64,000 bases of DNA from Actinomadura rudentiformis (GTDB lineage Bacteria; Actinomycetota; Actinomycetes; Streptosporangiales; Streptosporangiaceae). Location of the stretch: NCBI RefSeq assembly GCF_008923185.1, contig NZ_WBMT01000020.1:186001-250000 (forward strand), written 5' to 3'. Shown piece after piece: positions 7,685 through 15,470 of the stretch. The position numbers and the translations under genes were made by a program. Below the pieces are notes generated by a model. The model made no database searches and was not told where the DNA came from. It saw only the letters and a program-made list of their open reading frames with translations. Positions within the stretch are counted from its first letter, which is position 1; each line of letters begins with the position of its first letter.

Positions 7685-9031
7685 ATGACCGCCAAGCCTT
7701 ACCTGATCGGCCACTACGCCCCCGCCGTCGACGAGATCACCGCGACCGGCCTCACCGTCGAGGGCCACCTGCCGCCCGAGCTGAACGGACGGCTCATCCG
7801 CAACAGCCACAACCCCAAGCCGGGCGTCACCCCGACCCACTGGTTCAAGGGCAGCGGCATGGTCCACGGCATCCGGCTGCGCGACGGCCGCGCCGAGTGG
7901 TACCGCAACCGCTGGGTCCGCACGCCCGCCCTCGACGGCGCGCCTTACATGACCGAGCGCGGCCCCGACCTGACCGCCAGCACCGCCGGCACCCACGTCA
8001 TCGAGCACGGCGGACGCCTGCTGGCCCTGTCCGAGGCCAACTTCCCGTTCGAACTCGACGCCGACCTGGAGACCATCGGCGCCTATGACTTCGACGGCAA
8101 ACTCAGCAGCGCCATGACCGCGCACCCCAAGACCGACCCGGTCACCGGCGAACTGCACTTCTTCGGCTCCTCGCCGTTCCCGCCGTTCCTCGTCTACTAC
8201 ATCGCCGATGCCAAGGGGCAGATCGTCCACAGCGCCGAGATCCCCGGCGCGACCGCGTCCCTCAAGCACGACTTCGCCATCACCCGCAACCACATCGTGT
8301 TCGTCGAGGGCTCGGTCACCTTCGACCCGGCCGAGCACTCCGGCATCCCCTACGGGTGGAGCGACGACCAGCCGCCCCGCATCGGCGTCATGCCCCGCAC
8401 CAGCGACGGCGCCGGAAAGATCCGCTGGTTCTCCATCGAGCCCGGCAACATGCTCCACGCCGGCAACGCCTACGAGGACGCCCAGGGCCGCATCGTCCTG
8501 GAAGGCCCCACCGTCGACCGAGAGGGCTTCCAGCTGTCCTGGAACTGGTGGGTCGGTGCGCCGGGGCGCGGCACCGAGCCCAACACCCGCTCCTACACCC
8601 GCCGCTGGGTCATCGACCTCGTCCACGGCAGCGTGGACGAGCAGAACATCGACGACCTCGCCGTGGAGTTCCCGACCCTCAACGAGGACTACCTCGGGTC
8701 GGAGCACCGCTACCAGTACGCCGTCTCCTTTCCCGACCAGGACGGCAACGGCGGCTACGGCATCGTCAAGTACGACCGCGCCACCGGCGCGCGCCGCGTC
8801 CACCAGGCCGGTGACGCCCGCCTGCCCAGCGAGGCGGTGTTCGTCCCCGCCGACAACGCCACGAACGAGGACGACGGCTACCTGCTCACCGTCATCTCCG
8901 ACCTCAAGCAGGACTCCTCCCGCCTCCTGGTCCTGGACGCCTCCGGCTTCGACCAGATCGCCGCCGTCCACCTTCCTCGCCGCGTCACCGCCGGCATCCA
9001 CGGCTCATGGATCCCCGACACCGACGATTGA
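7685..9031 (+). CDS. carotenoid cleavage oxygenase family protein
   Basis: A 448-residue seven-bladed propeller non-heme iron dioxygenase of the carotenoid/lignostilbene cleavage family. All four iron-binding histidines are identifiable: H146 (TAHPKTDP), H194 (KHDFAITR), H257 (MLHAGNAYED) and H439 (IHGSWIP). Length is normal, so it should be active. It cleaves a C=C bond of a polyene or stilbene, giving aldehydes or ketones. The start ATG follows AGGGAGAAGGAG. It lies 46 nt after the MFS-SRPBCC gene and is probably in its operon, which suggests that substrate or product is exported or bound by the SRPBCC domain. No carotenoid biosynthesis genes are in the window. Confidence 0.88.
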   Translation: MTAKPYLIGHYAPAVDEITATGLTVEGHLPPELNGRLIRNSHNPKPGVTPTHWFKGSGMVHGIRLRDGRAEWYRNRWVRTPALDGAPYMTERGPDLTASTAGTHVIEHGGRLLALSEANFPFELDADLETIGAYDFDGKLSSAMTAHPKTDPVTGELHFFGSSPFPPFLVYYIADAKGQIVHSAEIPGATASLKHDFAITRNHIVFVEGSVTFDPAEHSGIPYGWSDDQPPRIGVMPRTSDGAGKIRWFSIEPGNMLHAGNAYEDAQGRIVLEGPTVDREGFQLSWNWWVGAPGRGTEPNTRSYTRRWVIDLVHGSVDEQNIDDLAVEFPTLNEDYLGSEHRYQYAVSFPDQDGNGGYGIVKYDRATGARRVHQAGDARLPSEAVFVPADNATNEDDGYLLTVISDLKQDSSRLLVLDASGFDQIAAVHLPRRVTAGIHGSWIPDTDD

Positions 9032-9041
9032 TCCCCCGCCC

Positions 9042-9140
9042 AGGGGCGGCCCGGCCCGGCTTGATCCGCTTGATCAGCAGCAGGTGCCCGGCCTCGTCGA
9101 TCAGGATCGCCCTGGCCGACCGCTTCACCACCGACTGCAC
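9042..9140 (-). pseudogene. 5' remnant of a NUDIX hydrolase gene
   Basis: On the minus strand a GAGGAG sequence is followed after 5 nt by GTG 9140. The product (RSARAILIDEAGHLLLIKR, then IKPGR) is the first beta-strand pair of a NUDIX fold. The NUDIX box itself is absent, and the similarity stops at about 9042, ten bases from the stop codon of the carotenoid oxygenase. The gene was cut when the islet's right part was assembled. Confidence 0.6.
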
Positions 9141-9184
9141 CGAGACTCCTCACCAGCATCACGTCCATCTCAGCAGACCAAGGT

Positions 9185-9262
9185 CACCACGCGGGCGAGG
9201 ACGCCGCTGAGCTGGCCCAGGTCTTCGAGGCCGTCCTCGACTCCCGTAGCTGTCAGGAGTGA
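9185..9262 (+). pseudogene. 3' remnant of the DEDD exonuclease gene
   Basis: In frame it reads HHAGEDAAELAQVFEAVLDS then RSCQE and TGA, against SRRRQE at the end of the intact gene ending at 2353. Differences include synonymous third-position changes, so the copy is old or came from another strain. It overlaps the stop codon region of the B3/B4 gene. Confidence 0.75.
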
Positions 9263-9289
9263 ACGGTGAAACGGGGGCTGGCGTGGCTG
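9185..9289. repeat. right copy of duplicated convergent gene ends
   Basis: Diverged direct repeat of 2276-2396. It includes a 3' exonuclease fragment and the genuine 3' end of the B3/B4 gene, and lacks the 13 extra bases of the left copy. Confidence 0.85.
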
Positions 9290-9945
9290 AGGATCGCCGG
9301 TTCGGGTGAGGTGCCCCAGTGGGCGGCGAGTTCCTTGGCCACCGTCTCGATGAGCCGGGGGACGTCCTCTGCGGCGGTGTCGTGGAGGCCCTCGGCGACG
9401 ATGAGCACGTCGGTGGTGGTGTCGCGGACGACTGAGAGGCCGCTCTGGCGGTTGGTCCAGCGGCGGGCGTGGGATCGGCCCGCGCCGTCCGCGAAGATCA
9501 CCTCGTCCGGCGCGGGGTGTTCGATGTCGCCGCCGAACGTCAGGTAGCTCTCGTCGCCGGTGGCGTGGCGCACCTCCAGATCTCCTGTGATCTTGGACAG
9601 GTCGAGGGCGGCGACCGGGACGGCGAACGCGAGGGAGATCGCGTTGCAGAGGTCGACCAGCGGGTGGAGCCGGGGGAGCGTGCTCTCCTTGCGGAAGCGG
9701 CGCAGCAGGGCCTCCGAGGCGCAGCGGTACTGCGTCGGCTTGAGGCCCATCGAGGCGAACGCGCGCCGCCAGGCCTGGATCTCGGGGAGGTCGCTCTCGG
9801 AAGAGGAACCCAGCCGTTCCTTCGCCGTGGCGAAGTAGGGGGAGAGATCGGGCGCGGGCGAGGCGTCGATGCCGCTGGCGGACAGAACGCCCGCGACGAG
9901 GCCGGGGTGTTCCGACCAGAGGCGTGGTGAGTGCTGGAAGTACAT
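9253..9945 (-). CDS. solitary B3/B4 tRNA-binding domain protein
   Basis: A 230-residue protein made of the B3/B4 domain otherwise found in the phenylalanyl-tRNA synthetase beta subunit (COG3382 type). The core RKESTLPRLHPLVDLCNAIS and the later DEVIFADGAGRSHARRWTNR segment are diagnostic. Free-standing copies are thought to act on misacylated tRNA or a related substrate, but the role is not settled. Its start is 7 nt from the stop of the LysE gene, so the two form an operon. Its 3' end overlaps the duplicated islet boundary and is intact here. Confidence 0.8.
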   Translation of the reverse strand: MYFQHSPRLWSEHPGLVAGVLSASGIDASPAPDLSPYFATAKERLGSSSESDLPEIQAWRRAFASMGLKPTQYRCASEALLRRFRKESTLPRLHPLVDLCNAISLAFAVPVAALDLSKITGDLEVRHATGDESYLTFGGDIEHPAPDEVIFADGAGRSHARRWTNRQSGLSVVRDTTTDVLIVAEGLHDTAAEDVPRLIETVAKELAAHWGTSPEPAILSHASPRFTVHS

Positions 9946-9952
9946 GGGTTCC

Positions 9953-10567
9953 TTAGCGGGCGGCGAAGGCGAGCTTGGCGCCGAGAGAGACGAACGAACC
10001 GGCGAAGACGCGGCGCATCCAGGTCATGACGCGCGGCCTGGAGGTCACCTGCGACCGGACCGAGGCGGCGAGGATGCCGTACGCGGCGAAGACGACGAAC
10101 GTGAGCAGCATGAAGACGGTGCTCAGCTCCAGCATCCGGACGAGCGAGTCGGGCTCGCCCACGCTCACGAACTGCGGCAGGAAGGCGAAGAAGAACATCG
10201 TCAGCTTCGGGTTCAGGATGTTGATCAGCACGCCGGAAACGATCGTCCGGGTCGCCGACCGCGGCGGTGCCCCCTCACCCTCCACCACGAGCGCGTCCTT
10301 GTCCCGGAGGGTCGCCCAGGCCATGTAGAGCAGGTAGGCCACCCCCAGGTACTTCAGGGTCTGGAAGGCGACGGCGCTCGTGTGGAGCACGGCCGCGACG
10401 CCGGTGATCGTCGCCAGCATGTGCGGGACGATGCCGAGCGTGCAGCCGAAGGCCGCCACGACGCTGGCGCGGCGGCCATGGGAGAGGCCCGCCGCGAGGG
10501 TGTAGATGACGCCGGTGCCCGGCGTGGCGACCACGATGAGCGTGGTCAGCAGGAACGCGATGCTCAC
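9953..10567 (-). CDS. LysE/RhtB family amino-acid exporter
   Basis: A 204-residue inner-membrane protein with about six hydrophobic segments. The N-terminal motif VVATPGTGVIYTLAAGLSHG and the central NILNPKLTMFFFAFLPQF are typical of the LysE family, which exports amino acids or their derivatives. It starts at GTG 10567, divergent from a MocR-type regulator that begins at 10597. It is followed closely by the B3/B4 gene. The exported compound is unknown; the MocR neighbour suggests a link to amino-acid or PLP metabolism. Confidence 0.85.
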   Translation of the reverse strand: MSIAFLLTTLIVVATPGTGVIYTLAAGLSHGRRASVVAAFGCTLGIVPHMLATITGVAAVLHTSAVAFQTLKYLGVAYLLYMAWATLRDKDALVVEGEGAPPRSATRTIVSGVLINILNPKLTMFFFAFLPQFVSVGEPDSLVRMLELSTVFMLLTFVVFAAYGILAASVRSQVTSRPRVMTWMRRVFAGSFVSLGAKLAFAAR

Positions 10568-10596
10568 TCGTGCCAGCTTGGTGGCACTATGGATCG

Positions 10597-12030
10597 GTGA
10601 ACAGGTCCAATGACGATACTGTCGAGCGGTCCATAGGCTCGGACTTCCTCCAGCTGAACGTGGCGGACGCGCCGATGGGCGGGCTGTCCGAATGGCTGGC
10701 CGCGCAACTGCGGAACGCGATCGCCGACGGGCGGCTGCCGGTCGGCGGGAGGCTGCCCGCCACCCGCGTGCTGGCGGCGGAGCTGAAGGTCTCGCGCGGC
10801 GTCGTCACCGAGGCCTACCAGCGCCTGGCCGAGGTCGGCCACGTCGTGGGCCGCGGCCGAGCAGGCACGATCGTCGTTGCGGCCCCCGTGACACCCCCTC
10901 CACCGGCCGACGCCAGGCCGGACGCGGGTGTCTTCGACGCCGAGCCGGGTGCGGACATCTTCGACAGGATGCGGGCCGCGCCCGCCAGGATCGACCTGTC
11001 ACCCGGCGTGCCCGATCTGACCGCGTTCCCCCGCGCCGCCTGGCTGCGCGCGGAACGTTCGGTGCTCGCCGACGCCGACCTCGGCTACGGCGACCCGCGC
11101 GGTGCTTCCGCGCTGCGGCGGGCCGTCGCGAACTGGCTGGCCCGCAACCGCGGGATCCGGGCGGACGCGGGCGAGGTGGTGATCGTCGCCGGGACCTCCC
11201 AGGCACTCGGCCTGCTGGCAGCCGTCCTCCGCGACGACGGCATCGGAACCGTGGCGGTGGAGGACCCGGGCTCGCTGGGCGTCCAGCAGCATCTGCGGGA
11301 CTCGGGCATGCGCACCCCGCCGATACCGGTCGACTCCCAGGGCGTCCGAGTGGACGCGCTGCAAGCCGGCGGAGCACCCGCCGCGCTGCTCACACCCGCC
11401 CACCAGTTCCCGACCGGCGTGGTCCTCAGCGGTGAACGGCGCCGCGCCCTCATGCGGTGGGGCGGGCTGATCATCGAGGACGACTACGACGCGGAACACC
11501 GGTACGACCGGGCGCCCGTGCCCGCGCTGAAGTCGATGCTCCCGAAGCACGTCTGCTACGCGGGCAGCGTGTCCAAACTGCTGGCCCCGGCGTTGCGCGT
11601 GGGCTGGGTGCTCGTGCCTCCCCGCTACCTGGACGCCCTCGTGGCGGCCAAGCGGTTCGCGGACCTGGGCAACGCCGTGCTGCCGCAGCTGGTGCTGGCG
11701 CGACTGATGGAGTCGGGCCAGTTGGAACGCCATCTGCGTTCGCTCCGCCGGCGCCACCGCCACCGCCGCGACACGATGATCGACGCCATCCGCACACACC
11801 TCCCGCAGGCGACGGTGCACGGCGCCGCCGCGGGCCTGCACCTGATGATCACGTTCGACGCGCCGGACCTGGACCTCGCCGCCGCCGCCCTGGACCACGG
11901 CGTCAAGGTCCAGCCCCTCTCCTGGCACAACCAGCGATCAACCCGCCAGGGCCTCGTCCTCGGCTACGCCGCCACCAACCCGTCCGACATCAGAGACGCC
12001 ATGGCCACCCTGGGCAAACTCCTGGCCTAG
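10597..12030 (+). CDS. MocR/PdxR-type GntR regulator with aminotransferase domain
   Basis: A 477-residue regulator. The N-terminal winged helix (LPATRVLAAELKVSRGVVTE) is fused to a class I aminotransferase fold. The latter carries TPAHQFPTGVVLS, the IIEDDYDAEHRYDR segment and a PLP-lysine context YAGSVSKLLAPALRVGW. MocR proteins use PLP or a PLP adduct as effector and commonly control PLP synthesis or divergent transporters, here LysE. GTG 10597 is chosen because a CACTAT box lies 6 nt upstream (leaderless) and no ribosome binding site is visible. GGTCCA occurs at 10604 and again 24 bp later at 10628, inside the coding start. Confidence 0.82.
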   Translation: MNRSNDDTVERSIGSDFLQLNVADAPMGGLSEWLAAQLRNAIADGRLPVGGRLPATRVLAAELKVSRGVVTEAYQRLAEVGHVVGRGRAGTIVVAAPVTPPPPADARPDAGVFDAEPGADIFDRMRAAPARIDLSPGVPDLTAFPRAAWLRAERSVLADADLGYGDPRGASALRRAVANWLARNRGIRADAGEVVIVAGTSQALGLLAAVLRDDGIGTVAVEDPGSLGVQQHLRDSGMRTPPIPVDSQGVRVDALQAGGAPAALLTPAHQFPTGVVLSGERRRALMRWGGLIIEDDYDAEHRYDRAPVPALKSMLPKHVCYAGSVSKLLAPALRVGWVLVPPRYLDALVAAKRFADLGNAVLPQLVLARLMESGQLERHLRSLRRRHRHRRDTMIDAIRTHLPQATVHGAAAGLHLMITFDAPDLDLAAAALDHGVKVQPLSWHNQRSTRQGLVLGYAATNPSDIRDAMATLGKLLA

Positions 12031-12040
12031 AACATCGCGG

Positions 12041-12772
12041 TCAGTTGACCGGGGGGCGTTCCGGCTCGGTCGGGAGTTCTTCGCCCAGCAGTTCGGCGGC
12101 CACGTGGATGGTGCGGCGGCGGCTGCTGCGGGCGCGGTTGCGGAGCTGGTCGAACGCCTCGGCGGAGTCGAGACCGCGGTCGGCCATCAGGAAGCCGATC
12201 GCGCGTTCGATCATCACCCGGTTGCGGAGGGCGTACTCCAGTTGCCGTGCCAGGGTGCTGGTGTGCTCGGCGGCGAGGGCGGCCGAGATGGTCTCCTCGA
12301 TCAGGTCGGCGTACGCGGGCAGGCCGTGCAGGTCGGCCTCGTCCCAGTTCCGCGGCCGGTGCGAATGCAGGTTCAGGCAGCCGACCGGGGTGCCGGTGAG
12401 CCGCACGGGCGCGCCCACGACGCCGCGCACTCCGTTCGGGTCGCGGGCGAGGGTGGCGGCCAGGCCAGGCCAGCGCTGGTCGCTGAGGAGATCCGGGCAG
12501 GCGGTCACCCGGCCGTGCACGTAGGCGTCGACGCACGGGCCCTCGCCGAGCTCGGCCTGGGCGACCTCCAGTCGCCGGCCGGTCTCGTCTGTCGCCGTCA
12601 CGTAGCGGAGCGCCCCGTTCCCATCGGTGAACATGAGTCCGGCCCCGTCGCAGTCGAACAACCGGTGGACCGCCGTGACGACCTTGGCCAGCGCACGTTG
12701 CAGATCCGCCTCTCGCGGCGGGTGCGACAACATGCGGAGGCTGGCATCCAGGGCCTCCGGATCGAGATGCAT
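12041..12772 (-). CDS. GAF-ANTAR domain protein
   Basis: A 243-residue signalling protein. Residues about 15-160 form a GAF sensor domain. Residues about 180-235 form an ANTAR RNA-binding domain (LRNRVMIERAIGFLMADRGL, then LDSAEAFDQLRNRAR). ANTAR proteins bind paired hexaloop hairpins and promote antitermination. ATG 12772 follows AGGAGG by 9 nt, which decides it over the ATG at 12796. It lies tail to tail with the MocR gene, 10 nt apart. A second GAF gene lies just upstream on the same strand. Confidence 0.85.
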   Translation of the reverse strand: MHLDPEALDASLRMLSHPPREADLQRALAKVVTAVHRLFDCDGAGLMFTDGNGALRYVTATDETGRRLEVAQAELGEGPCVDAYVHGRVTACPDLLSDQRWPGLAATLARDPNGVRGVVGAPVRLTGTPVGCLNLHSHRPRNWDEADLHGLPAYADLIEETISAALAAEHTSTLARQLEYALRNRVMIERAIGFLMADRGLDSAEAFDQLRNRARSSRRRTIHVAAELLGEELPTEPERPPVN

Positions 12773-12803
12773 CGTGGCCTTCCTCCTACCTGACATTCAC
12801 GGA

Positions 12804-13415
12804 TCATTGGGGTACCCCTGAAAGGGGGCTCGACACCGAGCGGCCCTGCGGGTCAGAGGCGAGCAGGTAGAGAATCGCCGCAATGACCTGCGCGAGTTCG
12901 CGGCCGACGGCGAGTTGCCGGGAGGGCCAGTCGTGGGCCGTCCGGTCGTACAAATCCAGCGCCCCGGTGACGACCCTGCCGACGCGGATCGGCACCGAGA
13001 GCACGGCGCGGACGGAGCCCGAGTAGGGGGCGAGTTCGGGATGACCGTGGGGATAGCCGGTCAGCAGGTCTTCGATGCCCACCGGGCATCCGGACACCAT
13101 GCAGCGGAAGGCCGGGCCGGAGCCGATGGTGACCTGGGCGTGCGCCAGGGCTCTGCACGCGGCGTCGCTGCCTCCGATCGCGCGCGGCTTGCCGTCGCTG
13201 ACCAGGATGAGCCCCGACCCCCCGACGTCCGCGGCGGCCGCCGTGGACGCCAACGTGGACGCGAGTACATCCATGATCGACGCCCTGCGGCACTCCGTGC
13301 TGTTGCGCGGCACCTCAACGTCCTCCGCCGCCTGACGATCCGCAGGGGGCAGGGCGGATGCGTGAATGGACTCACCGTAGCCTGTTCGATCGCGGTGCGG
13401 AGGGTGTTCCATCAT
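12804..13415 (-). CDS. GAF domain protein without ANTAR
   Basis: A GAF-only protein (GSGLILVSDGKPRAIGGSDA; then GPAFRCMVSGCPVGIEDLL). It resembles the sensor half of the GAF-ANTAR protein encoded immediately downstream, but the RNA-binding part is missing. The pair may be a duplication followed by loss. The start is uncertain: the longest frame begins at 13415, while ATG 13274 with a weak AGGG upstream would give 156 residues and still include the GAF fold. It could share or compete for the ligand of the partner. Confidence 0.6.
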   Translation of the reverse strand: MMEHPPHRDRTGYGESIHASALPPADRQAAEDVEVPRNSTECRRASIMDVLASTLASTAAAADVGGSGLILVSDGKPRAIGGSDAACRALAHAQVTIGSGPAFRCMVSGCPVGIEDLLTGYPHGHPELAPYSGSVRAVLSVPIRVGRVVTGALDLYDRTAHDWPSRQLAVGRELAQVIAAILYLLASDPQGRSVSSPLSGVPQ

Positions 13416-13445
13416 TGCGAAACCAGGAGGTCGGGCCGATGGCGG

Positions 13446-13997
13446 TCAATGATCACCGATGCCGCCGTCGACCGTCAGATCGGCGCGTCCGCGTGTCCTG
13501 TCAGCGGCGAAATGGCGTTCCTCGCGAGCGGCCCAGCCGTCCCACGCCGCGGCCCACTCCGCGCCGTCGCGGGCCAGGGCGCGCGCCCGCCGGACGTCCC
13601 TGGGCGCGTCGATCCAGATCCGGTACGCGGCAGGGGACTCCCGCCACGCCGCCCCCACGCCCTCCACGATCAGCACGGGGGCCGGCGGGATCTCCTCTTC
13701 GACGCCGTACGAGTCGCGCCGCCAGTCGTACCGCCGCAGCCTTGCCGGACGTCCCGCGCACAAAGGGTCGAGCACCGTCACGCGCAGCGGCTCCCACCAG
13801 GTCAGCGGGTCGGCGTCCCACGGCACGCGGAAGTCGTCGGACCGGACCACCGGAGCGCCACCGAGCGCCTCGGCGAGCGCGTCCGCCAAGGTCGACTTGC
13901 CCGCACCGCTCGGCCCGTCGACGGCCACGACCCGCACCGGCCCGCACGACGGCGGCAGCCTGAGGAGCCGCGCGGCCAGCCCCCGGACGTCGACCAC
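13446..13997 (-). CDS. uridine kinase-like P-loop protein
   Basis: About 183 residues, with Walker A VDGPSGAGKSTLADALAEAL near the N-terminus, an RSDDF segment and a PVLIVEGVGAAW strand typical of uridine kinase-like small-molecule kinases. The phosphorylated substrate is unknown. GTG 13997 is the most likely start, possibly leaderless (GAGTAT 8 nt upstream). The open frame extends far upstream over the ligase gene without homology, so the longer version is rejected. It is divergent from the CoA ligase gene. Confidence 0.7.
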   Translation of the reverse strand: MVDVRGLAARLLRLPPSCGPVRVVAVDGPSGAGKSTLADALAEALGGAPVVRSDDFRVPWDADPLTWWEPLRVTVLDPLCAGRPARLRRYDWRRDSYGVEEEIPPAPVLIVEGVGAAWRESPAAYRIWIDAPRDVRRARALARDGAEWAAAWDGWAAREERHFAADRTRGRADLTVDGGIGDH

Positions 13998-14055
13998 AGG
14001 ACGGAATACTCGCAGAGCGGATACTGGCCAGGTGCAGGGGACTCCGGGAGGGCGA

Positions 14056-15453
14056 ATGATGGATCTGCTCGGCGGTGAGCAGGCCGACCACGGCGAGGCG
14101 GTGCGGGTCGGTGACCGGGCGGTGTCGCGGGAGGGACTGTTCGGCTGGGCGGCCGGCGTGGCGGCCGAGATCCGGGGCGCGGACGTCGTGGCGGTCCACG
14201 CGACGCCGACGCTGGAGACCGTCGCCGCCGTGGTGGGCGGGCTCCTGGCCGGCGTTCCGGTGGTCCCGTTGCCGCCCGACTCGGGCCCGGCCGAACGCGA
14301 CCACATCCTCCGGGATTCGGGCGCGCGGTTCGTGCTGGCGGCGCGTGGTGCCTACGAGGGGGAGGGCCCGCCGGTCATCCCGGTCGACGGGCTCTCCGGA
14401 AGCGGGCCGGAGGCAGGCACCCCTGCCGATGCGACGGCGCTGATCCTTTACACCAGCGGCACGACGGGCGCGCCCAAAGGCGTGCTCGTGTCCCGGGCTG
14501 CCATGGCCGCCGGATTGGATGCGCTGGCCGAGGCCTGGGCGTGGACGCCCGAGGACGTGGTCGTGCACGGACTCCCGCTCTTCCACGTTCACGGCCTGGT
14601 CCTGGGAGTCCTGGGGGCCCTGCGGGTCGGCTCGCCGCTCGTCCACACCGGGCGTCCGCGTGCCGAGGCCTACGCGGCGGCACGTTCGCGCGGCGGGTCG
14701 CTCTACTTCGGAGTGCCGACCGTATGGTCGCGGGTCTGTGACGCCCCTGCCTCAGCCCAGGAACTGCGGCGCGCGCGCCTCCTGGTCTCGGGGAGCGCGC
14801 CCCTGCCTGTCCCGGTGTTCGAACGCCTGGAGGCGCTGACCGGCCACCGCCCAGTGGAACGCTACGGAATGACCGAGACCCTCATCACGGTGAGCGCGCG
14901 CGCCGACGGCGACAGACGCCCGGGGTACGTGGGTACGCCCCTCCGAGGCGTGGAGACCAAGCTCGTGGCCGAGGATGGCTCACCCAGCCCTGCGGACGGC
15001 GAGACTCCTGGCGAGCTCCATGTCCGAGCTCCGATGCTCTTCAGCGGATATCTCAACCGGCCCGAGGCCACCGCCGAGGCCCTGGGCGCGGACGGCTGGT
15101 TCCGCACGGGCGACATCGCCACGATCGGGGCCGACGGCTGGCATCGGATCGTCGGCAGGGCCTCGACCGACCTCATCAAGAGCGGCGGCTACCGGATCGG
15201 TGCCGGCGAGGTGGAGAACGCCTTGCTGGCGCACCCGGCCGTGCGGGAGGCCGCCGTCATCGGGACCCCGCACGCCGACCTGGGCGAGCAGGTCACCGCC
15301 TTCGTGGTGGCCGAAGGCATCGAGAGCGAACAGCTGATCGACTTCGTGGCCGAACGCCTCTCCACCCACAAGCGCCCCCGGATCGTCCACCTGGTGGAGA
15401 CCCTGCCCCGCAACGCCATGGGAAAGGTAGTGAAAACCCGCCTCCACCCCTGA
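14056..15453 (+). CDS. MatB-like malonyl/acyl-CoA synthetase
   Basis: A 465-residue AMP-forming ligase (ANL superfamily). It shows P-loop ILYTSGTTGAPKGV, A5 motif RYGMTETLI, A7 GWFRTGDIA, hinge/A8 KSGGYRIGAGEVEN and C-terminal lysine context NAMGKVVKTRL. The short length, the HATPTLETVAAVVGGLLAGV segment and LPLFHVHGL are very like Streptomyces MatB, which makes malonyl-CoA from malonate, so malonate or methylmalonate is the favoured substrate. ATG 14056 and ATG 14059 are both possible behind GGGAGG. Cytosine deaminase follows 17 nt downstream. Confidence 0.8.
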   Translation: MMDLLGGEQADHGEAVRVGDRAVSREGLFGWAAGVAAEIRGADVVAVHATPTLETVAAVVGGLLAGVPVVPLPPDSGPAERDHILRDSGARFVLAARGAYEGEGPPVIPVDGLSGSGPEAGTPADATALILYTSGTTGAPKGVLVSRAAMAAGLDALAEAWAWTPEDVVVHGLPLFHVHGLVLGVLGALRVGSPLVHTGRPRAEAYAAARSRGGSLYFGVPTVWSRVCDAPASAQELRRARLLVSGSAPLPVPVFERLEALTGHRPVERYGMTETLITVSARADGDRRPGYVGTPLRGVETKLVAEDGSPSPADGETPGELHVRAPMLFSGYLNRPEATAEALGADGWFRTGDIATIGADGWHRIVGRASTDLIKSGGYRIGAGEVENALLAHPAVREAAVIGTPHADLGEQVTAFVVAEGIESEQLIDFVAERLSTHKRPRIVHLVETLPRNAMGKVVKTRLHP

Positions 15454-15470
15454 CCCACCCTGGAGACCTC

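Larger units (their letters stand above)
2397..9184. mobile_element. accessory islet between duplicated gene ends
   Basis: A 6.8-kb block with five complete genes and two remnants lies between direct repeats of the exonuclease/B3-B4 convergent junction. No integrase, transposase or att-like tRNA is present. The repeats differ at several synonymous sites, so one copy probably arrived with the insert from a related genome. A single crossover of circular DNA carrying its own version of the junction would produce this layout. The cargo is drug-type export plus oxidative cleavage functions, typical of exchangeable DNA. Confidence 0.6.

Noticed and set aside
9143..9168. Minus-strand ATG frame beginning MDVMLVRSLGAV
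   Set aside because: The alternative frame starting at GTG 9140, behind GAGGAG, encodes a recognisable NUDIX N-terminus, so this one is a shadow.
10604..10633. GGTCCA direct repeats as the MocR operator
   Set aside because: They lie inside the predicted coding start of the MocR gene. The 24-bp spacing fits MocR sites, but without comparative data I do not list it as a feature.
13430..13963. AGGAGG followed by ATG on the plus strand opposite the uridine kinase-like gene
   Set aside because: The resulting frame is Arg/Pro-rich and antisense to a P-loop protein with a clear Walker A motif.
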